A stretch of 33,433 bases of DNA, from assembly GCA_023433405.1 (NCBI GenBank), contig JAEZCT010000025.1:1-33433 (forward strand). The letters run 5' to 3'. Below the pieces are notes generated by a model that ran no database searches, was not told the origin of the DNA, and saw only the letters and a program-made list of their open reading frames with translations. The DNA comes from Bacillota bacterium (GTDB lineage: Bacteria > Bacillota > Clostridia > Oscillospirales > Ruminococcaceae). This document shows positions 24,149 to 32,103 of the stretch, piece after piece (position 1 is the stretch's first letter; the number at the start of each line of letters is the position of its first letter). Position numbers and translations under genes: made by a program.

Positions 24149-25627
24149 TCAGCGGTAACGCCAAACCGTATCCGCCAATAAAAGCTGCTGCGAGAATGCG
24201 TTCATCTCGGTTTCCTTGCCGATGTGAACATATTCAATATCCAGCATCTCTGCCCAGTCGCGCATCTGTGCCGCTGTTACATCGTAGGAGAACACCGTGT
24301 GGTGCGCGCCGCCCGCTATAATCCATGCCTCGGCGGCGGTTTTCAGGTCGGGCAGAGGCTTCCACATCACGCGGGCTACCGGCAGGTTTGGCATATCAAG
24401 AATTGGCTTTACCGCCTCACAGTCGTTTACAATCAGGCGCAGTCTGCCGCCCATATCCACTAAGGATACCGCAATGGCAGGGCCTGCCTTGCCTTCAAAC
24501 ACCAGACGCGCGGGAGGGTTCTTGCCGCCAATGCCCAAGGGGTGTACCTCAATTTTTGCCTTATCCCTTCCCACCGTGGGGCAAACCTCCAGCATGTGCG
24601 CGCCAAGGCTCAGCTCATTGCCGATGGTAAAGTCGTAGGTGTAGTCCTCCATAAACGAGGTGCCGCCGGGCAGCCCTTCACCCATTGCCTTAAGGATATG
24701 AGTCATAGCCGAAACCTTCCAGTCGCCTTCGCCGCCAAAGCCATAGCCGCTTTCCATCAGGCTTTGGCAGGCAAGACCGGGCAGCTGCTCTAAGCCGTGC
24801 AGGTCTTCAAAGTTTGTGGTAAACGCACCGCAGTCGTTTTCCTCCAGCAGCTTGCGCAGCCCGGCCTCTACCCGCGCCTGGTACTTAACAGCCTCCACGT
24901 CCTTTGTGTTTAGGGTATACCGCTCCAGGTAGCCGTTGTACACCGCTTCGGCCTCGGCCGGAGTAACCGCCTTTACCCTCTCGGCAAGGTCGCCAACCGC
25001 AATGGTGTTAACCTGCCAGCCCAGCTTGATTTGCGCCTCTACCTTATCGCCCTCGGTTACCGCCACCTGACGCATGTTATCGCCAAGGCGCATGACCTTA
25101 AGGCCCTTGCTTACCGCAACGCCCACCGCGGTGCGCATCCAGGCACCCAGCTTTTCCTTTACGTCCGCATCCTCCCAATAGCCTACAACCACCTTGCGCG
25201 CAAGGCGAAGGCGTGTACCGATAAACCCATGCTCCCGGTCGCCGTGGGCCGACTGATTCAGGTTCATAAAGTCCATATCAATGCCCAGGTTGGGAATCTG
25301 GCGGTTAAACTGGGTGTGCAGGTGCAGGTAGGGCTTTTGCAGGGCGGCTAACCCGTTTATCCACATCTTTGAGGGGGAAAAGGTATGCATCCAGGTGATG
25401 ATGCCCGCGCAGTTTTTGCTGTAGTTTGCTTCGCGGATAATCTCGGTGATCTCATCCGGTGTTTTTACAATGGGCTTGTAAACTACCTTGCAGGGGATTT
25501 CGGGGCTTTGGTCAAAGGCCTTGGCAATTACCTGCGAATGCTCCGCCACCTGACGCAGGGTTTCCTCTCCGTACAGATGCTGGCTGCCGGTAATAAACCA
25601 AAATTCATATTGCTTGAGGCTTGACAT
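24149..25627 (-). CDS. araA: L-arabinose isomerase
   Basis: AraA converts L-arabinose to L-ribulose. The start is the ATG at 25627, preceded by GGAGGT; an upstream in-frame extension runs into a module R repeat and is not part of the protein. The 492 residues agree with about 500 in E. coli. Recognisable segments are YEFWFITGSQHLYGEETL, GIITWMHTFSPSKMWI, DFMNLNQSAHGDREHGFI, ESGYGFGGEGDWK with its metal-binding Glu, and AGGAHHTVFSY with the C-terminal His. It is downstream of araB on the same strand, separated by a composite repeat. Confidence 0.97.
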   Translation of the reverse strand: MSSLKQYEFWFITGSQHLYGEETLRQVAEHSQVIAKAFDQSPEIPCKVVYKPIVKTPDEITEIIREANYSKNCAGIITWMHTFSPSKMWINGLAALQKPYLHLHTQFNRQIPNLGIDMDFMNLNQSAHGDREHGFIGTRLRLARKVVVGYWEDADVKEKLGAWMRTAVGVAVSKGLKVMRLGDNMRQVAVTEGDKVEAQIKLGWQVNTIAVGDLAERVKAVTPAEAEAVYNGYLERYTLNTKDVEAVKYQARVEAGLRKLLEENDCGAFTTNFEDLHGLEQLPGLACQSLMESGYGFGGEGDWKVSAMTHILKAMGEGLPGGTSFMEDYTYDFTIGNELSLGAHMLEVCPTVGRDKAKIEVHPLGIGGKNPPARLVFEGKAGPAIAVSLVDMGGRLRLIVNDCEAVKPILDMPNLPVARVMWKPLPDLKTAAEAWIIAGGAHHTVFSYDVTAAQMRDWAEMLDIEYVHIGKETEMNAFSQQLLLADTVWRYR

Positions 25628-25678
25628 AATAATTGACCTCCTTATAATATCATAGTTTTGTTGAAGTATGGGATATTG

Positions 25679-25806
25679 GAGTTCCTCCGTAACCCCGGCA
25701 CCAAAGTAGCCTTGTGTGGCAGGTGTGGGGAAAAAGGAAGAACTAAAGACCAGGGCGAAAAGCAAGGGCAAAATATGCGAGGGACCAGGATTTTGCCGAA
25801 GGCTCT
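25679..25806 (-). repeat. Module R repeat between araB and araA
   Basis: On the minus strand CCTTCGGCAAAATCCTGG leads into CCCTTGCTTTTCGCCCTGG and a GGTTACGG end. It is joined directly to module M at 25807, as near 7275. Together the two elements fill most of the 323-bp araB-araA gap. Confidence 0.88.
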
Positions 25807-25910
25807 TATACTAATAACCGATTTAAAAGTGTATAAAAATCATGTAAAAAGCTTTAGTTTATGGGTTTTTACTTGATTTTTTATCTACACTTTTTGAGGG
25901 GATTAGTATT
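25807..25910 (-). repeat. Module M hairpin element, copy 4 (araB-araA)
   Basis: The B end is at 25807 (TATACTAATAACCGATTT on the plus strand) and the A end at 25910. Read with the ara genes, the order is araB stop, 40 bp, A end, hairpin, B end, module R, araA. Arms are GTATAAAAATCATGTAAAAA and TTTTTACTTGATTTTTTATC. Confidence 0.88.
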
Positions 25911-25950
25911 GGTCACAAAAGCTAAGCTTTAACCATGCGCAAAGGCGGCC

Positions 25951-27624
25951 TTATTCGCCTTTTGACTGCTGCTTTTTAATCTCCTTAAGCCGCTTCATTA
26001 CATCATTTGCGCCGCGCCCAAAGTAATCGTGCAGCACGCTGTATTCGGCGTACAGCTTATCATATACCGCCCTGTTCTCGGGAATGGGGGTATACACCGT
26101 ATCCTTGAGCTTGCCCATAACCTTCGCGCCCTCAAAAATTGTGTCGTAGCCGCCGCGGGCGCTGCCCGCCGCCACCGCGCCAAAGATAGCCGAGCCAAGC
26201 GCAGGCCCTTGCAGGGATCCCGCAATCTTCACGGGCAGACCAAGCACATCCGCGTAAATTTGCATGGTCATCGGGTCTTTTTGCGAAATACCTCCGGAGG
26301 CGTAAAACTCCTCCACGGGTACGCCGTTTTGGGTAAAGGCCTCTATAATCTTGCGGGTGCCGTAGGCGGTTGCCTCAATCAATGCCCGGTAAATCTCCTC
26401 CGGACGGGTTTGCAGGGTCATGCCCAGCATCATACCGGTAAGGTCAACGTCCACAAGCACCGAGCGGTTGCCGTTCCACCAATCCAGCGCCACCAGTCCG
26501 CTTTCGCCAACCGCCATCCCTTGAGCCTTTTCGCGCAGATATTTGTGGATGTTCAGGTTCTGAGCCTTTGCCTGCTCATAATAGGAGGCGGGCAGACAGT
26601 TTTCGATAAACCACGCGAAATGGTCGCCAACACAGGATTGCCCCGCTTCGTAGCCAAAGTAACCGGGGTATACCCCGTCCTCCACCACGCCGCACATTCC
26701 GGGCACGGTTTTCTCCTCGGTACCCAACAGAATATGGCAGGTGGATGTTCCCATGATAGCGAGCATCTTGGCGGGACCGTCTATGCCCACCGCAGGTACC
26801 GTAACATGGGCATCCACATTGCCCACCGCAACGGCGGTGCCGGGCAGTAAGCCGGTAAGGCTCGCAGCCGCCTCGCTAAGCTCTCCCGCCTTGCTGCCAA
26901 GAGGAGTAACGGGGCAGGAGAGCTTTTTCTCAACAACATCTTCAAGTCTTGGGTCAAGGGCCTTAAAAAACGCCTTGCCGGGAAAGCCGTCTCTTTTGTG
27001 CCATATCGCCTTATAGCCCGCCGTACAGGAGTTGCGGGTCTGCACTCCGGTAAGCTGCCATATAATCCAATCGGCGGCCTCTACAATATGGTCGGCGGCC
27101 TCATATACCTCGGGCGCTTCATCCACAATCTGCCACAGCTTGGGGAACAGCCATTCGGAGGATATCTTGCCGCCGTAGCGGGATAGCCACTTTTCCCCCG
27201 TTTGCGCGGCTGTTTCGTTTAGCCGGTTTGCTTTATCCTGTGCGGCATGGTGCTTCCACAGCTTTATGTACGCGTGGGGGTTTGCTTTAAACTCCGGCAA
27301 AAAGCACAGGGGAGTGCCGTCGTCCTTAACGGGCAGCATGGTACAGGCGGTGAAGTCGGTGCCCACGCCGATAACATCTGCGGGAGTGACCCCCGCCTCC
27401 CTAAGCACTGCCGGGATAGTGTTGGCCAGCACGTCAAGATAATCCTTCGGGTGCTGCAGCGCCCAATCTACCCCCAGCTTTGTTCCGTCAGGCAGGGTTT
27501 TATCCATGACCGCATGAGGGTATTCATAGGTTGCGCCCGCGACCTCCTCTCCGGTTTGCACATTGACTAGTACCGCACGCCCCGAAAGCGTTCCGTAATC
27601 TACGCCGATAGTATATTTGGCCAT
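25951..27624 (-). CDS. araB: Ribulokinase
   Basis: AraB phosphorylates L-ribulose to L-ribulose 5-phosphate using ATP. The 557-residue FGGY-family kinase has the N-terminal phosphate loop GVDYGTLSGRAVLV (7-20), GVGTDFTACTMLPV, GNVDAHVTVPA, MGTSTCHILLG and the C-terminal ASGGISQKDPM signature. The combined GTDFTACT and GYEAGQSCVGDHFAWF segments favour ribulokinase over xylulokinase. AAAGGG precedes the ATG. The araB-araA order suggests one operon; araD, araR and a transporter are not in the window. Confidence 0.95.
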   Translation of the reverse strand: MAKYTIGVDYGTLSGRAVLVNVQTGEEVAGATYEYPHAVMDKTLPDGTKLGVDWALQHPKDYLDVLANTIPAVLREAGVTPADVIGVGTDFTACTMLPVKDDGTPLCFLPEFKANPHAYIKLWKHHAAQDKANRLNETAAQTGEKWLSRYGGKISSEWLFPKLWQIVDEAPEVYEAADHIVEAADWIIWQLTGVQTRNSCTAGYKAIWHKRDGFPGKAFFKALDPRLEDVVEKKLSCPVTPLGSKAGELSEAAASLTGLLPGTAVAVGNVDAHVTVPAVGIDGPAKMLAIMGTSTCHILLGTEEKTVPGMCGVVEDGVYPGYFGYEAGQSCVGDHFAWFIENCLPASYYEQAKAQNLNIHKYLREKAQGMAVGESGLVALDWWNGNRSVLVDVDLTGMMLGMTLQTRPEEIYRALIEATAYGTRKIIEAFTQNGVPVEEFYASGGISQKDPMTMQIYADVLGLPVKIAGSLQGPALGSAIFGAVAAGSARGGYDTIFEGAKVMGKLKDTVYTPIPENRAVYDKLYAEYSVLHDYFGRGANDVMKRLKEIKKQQSKGE

Positions 27625-27667
27625 ATCGGGTCACCCTTTCATTTGTTATAATTATTCAGCTTCGCAA

Positions 27668-27683
27668 AGTTGTACATACATCT
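27668..27683 (-). promoter_or_regulatory. AraR-like operator before araB
   Basis: On the minus strand the sequence is AGATGTATGTACAACT, close to the near-palindromic ATTTGTACGTACAAAT type bound by Bacillus AraR. It lies just downstream of the predicted -10, overlapping the expected start of transcription, a position suited to repression in the absence of arabinose. The match is by eye. Confidence 0.5.
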
Positions 27684-27692
27684 ATTGCTTTC

Positions 27693-27721
27693 ATCATAGT
27701 ATAAAGGCATAAAAAAAGCAA
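27693..27721 (-). promoter_or_regulatory. Predicted araB promoter
   Basis: On the minus strand TTGCTT (27721-27716) and TATGAT (27698-27693) are 17 bp apart and lead into the AraR-like site and araB about 70 bp further. The region 27722-27857 shows nothing recognisable. Confidence 0.6.
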
Positions 27722-27857
27722 TGGCATTTTGCGAACTTTTTGTGACTTTGTATTGCAGCAGCAAGTGCTTGCGGCGGGTGAGGCCTTTTTCACCTGCCGG
27801 TGTAACCTACCGCACAAAATTGGCGGCAATCTTGTGCGTACAACATAAAAAACGAAT

Positions 27858-27886
27858 GCGTGTCGGCTATACTTTTGCCGACACGC
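27858..27886. terminator. Possible terminator hairpin between the membrane-protein gene and araB
   Basis: GCGTGTCGGC and GCCGACACGC form a perfect 10-bp stem with a nine-base loop. On the minus strand CATTCG and six T residues follow, which fits termination of the membrane-protein transcript before araB, although the T run is slightly displaced. Confidence 0.5.
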
Positions 27887-27931
27887 TTCTTATCTTTCCG
27901 TTTTTTATATTGGCTACCCGCGCATATCACT

Positions 27932-28036
27932 TATACTAATAACCGATTTAAAAGAGTATAAAAATCAAGTGAAAAGCTTTAATTTATGGGTTTTCACGCG
28001 GATTTTTATCGTCTCTTTTTGAGGGGATTAGTATTA
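27932..28036 (-). repeat. Module M hairpin element, copy 5 (membrane-protein 3' end)
   Basis: Arms are GTATAAAAATCAAGTGAAAA and TTTTCACGCGGATTTTTATC. The B end is at 27932 and the A end at 28036. On the minus strand the A end TAATACTAATCCCCTC starts with the stop codon of the membrane-protein gene, as for fabF. Confidence 0.9.
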
Positions 28037-28690
28037 CTGCCGCTGCACCTTGCCCGCGAATAAGCCGACCAGATAGGTTGCAACTATCACCTCAAGCAAA
28101 AGTCCCCAGCCTGTGGCTCCCACGATAAAGAACAGGGTAAAGGCGGGCGCAATAAGCAGCCCAAACGCCGCATAACAGCAAAGCGCAGACGCGACGCTCA
28201 GGTAAAACAGGGGCAGATGAAAAGGGGTGCGCGACCCGCGAAACACAAAGCCCAAAAGCAGTATGGAGGTGGGATAAAGCAGCGTCCACCCCAAAAGCTC
28301 AATGGTCCTGCTCACCGACTCACCCGAGGAGTAGAAGTTGTAAACGGCAAAGGCGGGGTCGGGTACCGGCATGGAGATATACCATACGGCAAGCCCTCTG
28401 CCAATAATCAAAAGCAGCGCAAACAAAGCCGCGAATATGACGGCAAGGCGCGCGGCAATGGTTTTGTTCCCTTTGGCGCAAACCTGGTCGGCAAACAGGA
28501 GAAAGGAAACAGCGGTTAGCAGCACCACCCCATGTAACAGGTACTGCATGGCCTTATTGCCCTCCAGATTGATGCCCGACGCGAAGGTGAGTATTAGCAT
28601 TACCAAATATACGGCGCCCAAGACGGTGAGAACCAGGGCAGACCAAACCAACCCTTTTTCTTGCTTCTTTACACTTAAATTGTCATTCAT
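28034..28690 (-). CDS. Small multi-pass membrane protein, unknown function
   Basis: The 218-residue protein is very hydrophobic, with about six membrane segments (near residues 15-37, 48-66, 80-101, 130-150, 156-178 and 183-210), short loops and a short basic C-terminus. I do not recognise the family. AAGGAGA is well placed before the ATG. Only about 21 bp separate its start from the 3' side of the hflC terminator hairpin, so expression may depend on read-through from hflKC. Its TAA stop lies in the end of a repeat element. A link to HflK/HflC as membrane partners is only a suggestion from position. Confidence 0.7.
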   Translation of the reverse strand: MNDNLSVKKQEKGLVWSALVLTVLGAVYLVMLILTFASGINLEGNKAMQYLLHGVVLLTAVSFLLFADQVCAKGNKTIAARLAVIFAALFALLLIIGRGLAVWYISMPVPDPAFAVYNFYSSGESVSRTIELLGWTLLYPTSILLLGFVFRGSRTPFHLPLFYLSVASALCCYAAFGLLIAPAFTLFFIVGATGWGLLLEVIVATYLVGLFAGKVQRQ

Positions 28691-28710
28691 GACGTTTTGT
28701 CTCCTTATAA

Positions 28711-28756
28711 TAAAGGCAAACAGCTCCGCGCCGACGCGGAGGGCTGTTTGCCTTTT
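28711..28756 (-). terminator. Strong hairpin after hflC, next to the membrane-protein RBS
   Basis: AAAGGCAAACAGC-TCCGCG pairs with CGCGGA-GCTGTTTGCCTTT, with two bulged bases. On the minus strand it is followed by TTTATTATAAGGAGA, so the T-rich tail runs straight into the ribosome binding site of the downstream gene. Confidence 0.75.
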
Positions 28757-28796
28757 CGTGTATGTGTATTGCGTTTATGAATGAGGGGGGGGCACA

Positions 28797-29813
28797 TTAT
28801 TGCGCGGTGGAGCCGTACAGGTACTTTGCAAACTCGCTGTCGGGGCTTATTACAATCTTTGCGCCGCTGTCGGGCAAAATCTTTTTATAGGTCTCAAGTG
28901 TTTTGTAAAACTCATAGAATTCAGGGTCCTTATTGTACGCGCGGTTATAGATATCCGCCGCGTCCGCGTCGCCTTTACCGCGAATGCGCTGAGCTTCGGC
29001 GTTTGCCTCTGCGCGAAGCTTGGCGGCCTCGTAGTCTGCGCCGGAGCGAATCTTCTCCGACTCCTCCTTGCCCTCGCTGCGGTACTGGCGCGCCATCTGC
29101 TCACGCTCGGTGCGCATACGGTTGTAAATATTCTCATTGTTTTCGGTGGGCAGGTCGGTGCGGCGAATCTGTACATCCAGCACCCGAATGCCGTATTCCG
29201 CCATCATAACATTGAGCTCATCCGTTTTATCCACCAGCATGTTAGCAACATACTCCTTGTTGGAGATGAGGTCTGCCGCAGTGGTTTGACCCACCTTTTC
29301 GTTAATCTTCGAATACATCAAATCCTCCACGCGCTGGCTTGCTGAATTGATGGTATTCATGGTGATTTTAAACTGCACCGGGTCAACAATCCACCACTGG
29401 GCGTTGTTGTCGAGAATAATCTTCTTCTTATCCGAGGTAATGACCTCTCTTGGGAGTGTATCGTAGGTAATCAGGCGGTTGTCAAACTTCTCAATCTTCT
29501 CCAAAAACGGAATCTTAAAGCGAAGCCCCGCGCCCTCGCGCAGTGTTACCGTATTGTACCTGGGGCTGTTCTGCAGGGCGGTAAACTCCGCGGCCGTGAG
29601 GTTATTTACATCCACCTCAACAATCTCGCTGAAGCGGTATTTTACCACATGCTCGGTTTCTTCGACCGTATAAAACATTTGTGCCAAAACAACCAGTGCC
29701 AGAATAATAATAATTACTGTCACAACCGTTTTGCCGGTTTTCTTCATCGTCCTATCAAAATCCGCCTGCCTGGCCTGACGGGCGGCAAACTCGTTGTTAT
29801 AAACGTTATCCAT
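28797..29813 (-). CDS. hflC: SPFH-domain protein, HflC-like
   Basis: In E. coli HflC forms with HflK a cage around the membrane protease FtsH. The 338 residues here include a cytoplasmic N-terminus rich in Arg/Gln (1-25), a membrane helix (about 30-48), an SPFH domain starting at EETEHVVKYRF, and a charged helical region (about 230-300) with EREQMARQYRSEGKEESEKI and Ala/Glu-rich repeats typical of the family's coiled coil. It ends with a short YLYGSTAQ tail. The start has GAGGG upstream and lies 23 nt after hflK, so the pair is one operon. FtsH is not in the window. Confidence 0.88.
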   Translation of the reverse strand: MDNVYNNEFAARQARQADFDRTMKKTGKTVVTVIIIILALVVLAQMFYTVEETEHVVKYRFSEIVEVDVNNLTAAEFTALQNSPRYNTVTLREGAGLRFKIPFLEKIEKFDNRLITYDTLPREVITSDKKKIILDNNAQWWIVDPVQFKITMNTINSASQRVEDLMYSKINEKVGQTTAADLISNKEYVANMLVDKTDELNVMMAEYGIRVLDVQIRRTDLPTENNENIYNRMRTEREQMARQYRSEGKEESEKIRSGADYEAAKLRAEANAEAQRIRGKGDADAADIYNRAYNKDPEFYEFYKTLETYKKILPDSGAKIVISPDSEFAKYLYGSTAQ

Positions 29814-29836
29814 TCTTCGGTACCCTCACTTTCCCT

Positions 29837-30754
29837 TTACTGACCCGGCGTCATGCTAAAAAGCTTAACGCCGTTTTGGTCGTCCATGATGTACACATCC
29901 ACACCCTTGAGCACCTCCGCCATGGTTTCCAGGTACATTCTGGCGCGGGTTGCCTGCGAACCCTGGGCGTATTTCTCGTACAGCTGCTCATAGGCGGTTA
30001 CCTCCGCCTCGGCCGCCGCCAAACGGTTTGCGGCATAGGCGCTTGCTTCGTTTACTGCCTTGGCAGCCTCGCCGCGTGCGGTGGGAATAATCTCGTTTTT
30101 GTAGGCATTTGCCTCATTAATGTAGGAGTTTTTATCCTCAATCGCACCCGCCACATCGCGAAAAGCCTCATCCACCTCGGCGGGAGGGTTAACGTCCTGC
30201 AGCTGAACGTTTACAATCTTTAAGCCGCTTTCGTATTTATCGCACACCTGCTGTAAATCCTGCAAAATCTCACTCTGTACGCCGGATTTATTCTGCGTCA
30301 GGGATTCATCCAGCGTATGGCTTGCCACGACGCGCCGGATGGTGGATTCGGCGACCACTCTCAGGGTGTTTTCAATGCTGTTTATTTTAAACAAATAATT
30401 CTTGGAATCCTTAATTTGATACTGGACGATAGTCTCTACCAGCGCGATGTTTTCATCGCCTGTGAGCATCTTCGCGGTTTCATAATCCTCTGCAAACTGG
30501 TTATTGCCAAGGGAGGTAAAGCCAAACTCCATACGATAGATGGAGTTAACATCCACCACCGTTTTCTCATCGATAAAGGGCAGCTTAAAGTTAACGCCCG
30601 GCTGAGACACCGTCTCTATGTATTTGCCAAACCGCTGAATAACAACCTCCTGCCCGGTGTGAATCGTATAAAACATGTTAAAAAACACAATTGCCACCGC
30701 GAGCACAACCAGTGCGGCAATTATTAGGCTTTTTACTGTTTTGGTTTTGTTCAT
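29837..30754 (-). CDS. hflK: SPFH-domain protein, HflK-like
   Basis: The start is ATG 30754, after GAAAGGAAACGG; a TTG seven codons upstream lies within that ribosome binding region and is rejected. The 305-residue protein has a membrane helix at about 9-29, an SPFH domain opening TIHTGQEVVIQRFGKYIETV, the HflK-like segment VNVQLQDVNPPAEVDEAF and a long helical C-terminal region with GEAAKAVNEASAYAANRLAAAEAE. It lacks the Gly/Gln-rich N-terminal extension of E. coli HflK, as is common in clostridia. It is first in the operon with hflC and has its own predicted promoter. Confidence 0.88.
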   Translation of the reverse strand: MNKTKTVKSLIIAALVVLAVAIVFFNMFYTIHTGQEVVIQRFGKYIETVSQPGVNFKLPFIDEKTVVDVNSIYRMEFGFTSLGNNQFAEDYETAKMLTGDENIALVETIVQYQIKDSKNYLFKINSIENTLRVVAESTIRRVVASHTLDESLTQNKSGVQSEILQDLQQVCDKYESGLKIVNVQLQDVNPPAEVDEAFRDVAGAIEDKNSYINEANAYKNEIIPTARGEAAKAVNEASAYAANRLAAAEAEVTAYEQLYEKYAQGSQATRARMYLETMAEVLKGVDVYIMDDQNGVKLFSMTPGQ

Positions 30755-30812
30755 GCTTATTCCGTTTCCTTTCAAGTTTAATCGTTATGATATAATTATT
30801 CGAGCCTATTTT

Positions 30813-30841
30813 AGTGTAGCACGTTCTCCGCGCCCATGCAA
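30813..30841 (-). promoter_or_regulatory. Predicted hflKC promoter
   Basis: On the minus strand TTGCAT, a 17-bp spacer and TACACT preceded by TGC (an extended -10) lie about 60 bp before hflK. Confidence 0.65.
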
Positions 30842-30905
30842 TCGTACAAGGTACATGTTCATTTACTAGACATAATATGCTCAAACCATGGACAAAAACA
30901 GGATA

Positions 30906-31010
30906 TAATACTAATCTCCTCAAAAAGAGTCGATAAAAATCCGCGTGAAAACCCATAAATTAAAGCTTTTCACTTGATTTTTATACTCTTATAAATCGGA
31001 TATTAGTATA
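30906..31010 (+). repeat. Module M hairpin element, copy 6 (best-preserved)
   Basis: This is a complete copy: A end TAATACTAATCTCCTC, arms GATAAAAATCCGCGTGAAAA and TTTTCACTTGATTTTTATA, loop CCCATAAATTAAAGC and B end CGGATATTAGTATA. Unlike most copies it lies opposite to both neighbouring genes. A degenerate second A half (ATACGAATCCCCCTCAAG, then AAGTGTAG) follows directly at 31011-31060. Confidence 0.9.
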
Positions 31011-31090
31011 ATACGAATCCCCCTCAAGAAGTGTAGAAAATGCAGATGAAAATTGTTTATTCATATAAGAGAGTTTTTTGGGCATAAAGG

Positions 31091-31119
31091 ACGGGCCTTT
31101 CCCGGATGGGAAGGCCCGT
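31091..31119. terminator. Hairpin after the Mop gene
   Basis: ACGGGCCTTTCCC and GGGAAGGCCCGT form a strong stem with one bulged T and a GGAT loop. On the minus strand only CCTTTAT follows, so it is a weak candidate terminator for the Mop gene, whose stop is 44 bp away. Confidence 0.55.
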
Positions 31120-31162
31120 ATCATGAAAAACGGCCGTATATTTTGGGGCTGGGTCAGGAGAA

Positions 31163-31579
31163 TTAAACAGCCAGCATAACCGATGTGGCCTTAATAACCG
31201 CCTTCACCCTTTTACCCGGTACAAGGGCAAGCTCCTTCACGGCGCTGATAGAGATAGTTGCGGCAAGTTCCTCGCCGCCATCAGTCTTTACACCTACAAT
31301 CGCGTTTACAGCGCCCTCTTGAATGGACACAACCTCGCCCGAAAGCTGGTTTCTTGCGCTAAGCTGCAGTTCCCCGACGCCAATCATCACCTCGGTGGCC
31401 TTTACGATAGCGGTAACCGCTTTACCCGCGGCAAGACCGAGCTCCTTGATTGCCTCCATGGAGATTGTGGCGGTTATCGCCTCGCCAGAAGGGGTCTTTA
31501 ATGTCACGATTGCGCTGACAGCACCCTCCTGTACCGATGATACCGTTCCTTTCATCTGATTCCTTGCGCTGATTGTCAT
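31163..31579 (-). CDS. Tandem Mop-domain molybdate/tungstate-binding protein
   Basis: The 138 residues are two copies of the Mop (TOBE-like) domain: residues 1-68 start SARNQMKGTVSSVQEGAVSA, and residues 73-138 start SARNQLSGEVVSIQEGAVNA. Each ends KATEVMIGV or KATSVMLAV. Such dimeric-Mop proteins (molbindins) bind molybdate or tungstate oxyanions in the cytoplasm and store or buffer them. No transporter, ModE helix-turn-helix or cofactor gene is adjacent. AAGAGG precedes the ATG. An orphan molbindin is the best description; the choice between molybdate and tungstate cannot be made. Confidence 0.92.
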   Translation of the reverse strand: MTISARNQMKGTVSSVQEGAVSAIVTLKTPSGEAITATISMEAIKELGLAAGKAVTAIVKATEVMIGVGELQLSARNQLSGEVVSIQEGAVNAIVGVKTDGGEELAATISISAVKELALVPGKRVKAVIKATSVMLAV

Positions 31580-31624
31580 AATAAAATCCTCTTTTCCGTT
31601 TATTTGGACAGCCTATGGTGTTTG

Positions 31625-31672
31625 CGTTATTATCTGCATATACATAAAATAATGCCCTTTATTTGCATTATT
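31625..31672. promoter_or_regulatory. Candidate control region of the Mop gene
   Basis: CGTTAT-(10 bp)-TACATAA at 31625-31647 partly resembles the E. coli ModE site (CGTTAT-(9 bp)-TACATAACG). An AATAATGC/GCATTATT inverted repeat follows at 31648-31672. Both lie 45-95 bp upstream of the Mop start codon. The match is approximate, with one base of extra spacing. The rest of 31673-31798 is AT-rich and shows nothing else. Confidence 0.25.
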
Positions 31673-31798
31673 ATTGAAATCATACCACACATGGTGCGCA
31701 GCCGCAACACCTGCGTTAACATCGCTGCAAATGCAATTTATAATAGTATACTTTTTTATTTTATAATTGTATGAAACATGTTTAGAACAAAGAAAAGA

Positions 31799-31826
31799 GG
31801 GAGTGGCAATTCATTTTGCCGCTCCC
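31799..31826 (-). terminator. tRNA-Cys terminator
   Basis: GGGAG-GGCAA and TTGCC-CTCCC form a stem with one mismatch; on the minus strand TCTTTTCTTTG follows, about 12 nt after the tRNA end. Confidence 0.7.
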
Positions 31827-31837
31827 ATCCTCGCACT

Positions 31838-31912
31838 TGGAGGTACCACCCGGATTTGAACCGGGGAATAAAGGTTTTGCAGACCTTTGCCTTACCGCTT
31901 GGCTATGGTACC
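31838..31912 (-). tRNA. tRNA-Cys (GCA)
   Basis: The minus strand folds as a cloverleaf: acceptor GGTACCA/TGGTACC with discriminator T, D-arm AGCCAAGCGGTAAGGC, anticodon stem AAGGT/ACCTT with loop CTGCAAA (anticodon GCA), T-arm CCCGGTTCAAATCCGGG. CCA is encoded. A small GCAGCC/GGCTGC hairpin (31916-31932) lies in its 5' leader. Confidence 0.97.
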
Positions 31913-32103
31913 ATGGCAGCCTGAAAGGCTGCTTAAATCAGTGTTATCATATATACTTATTAAGGGTGTCTATTATGCCACGCCTTTAAGCGCGCTGGCA
32001 AATAAACTGCGGCGGCATGGCGGTGTTATCCTAATTTAACTTAAAACATGCTTAGCATGATAAAATGGATTGCCGCTTCAGCAGCAAAATATCAGCCTAT
32101 ATA

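Noticed and set aside
25628..25771. Longer N-terminus for araA with a signal-peptide-like stretch
   Set aside because: The extension is translated from module R; a strong GGAGGT and the conserved family start are at 25627.
25951..27624. Xylulokinase annotation
   Set aside because: Length of 557 residues, the GTDFTACT and GYEAGQSCVGDH segments and the adjacent araA favour ribulokinase.
7154..31010. CRISPR array or tRNA-like interpretation of the repeated hairpins
   Set aside because: Copies are single, widely spaced, in both orientations and without regular spacers or cas genes.
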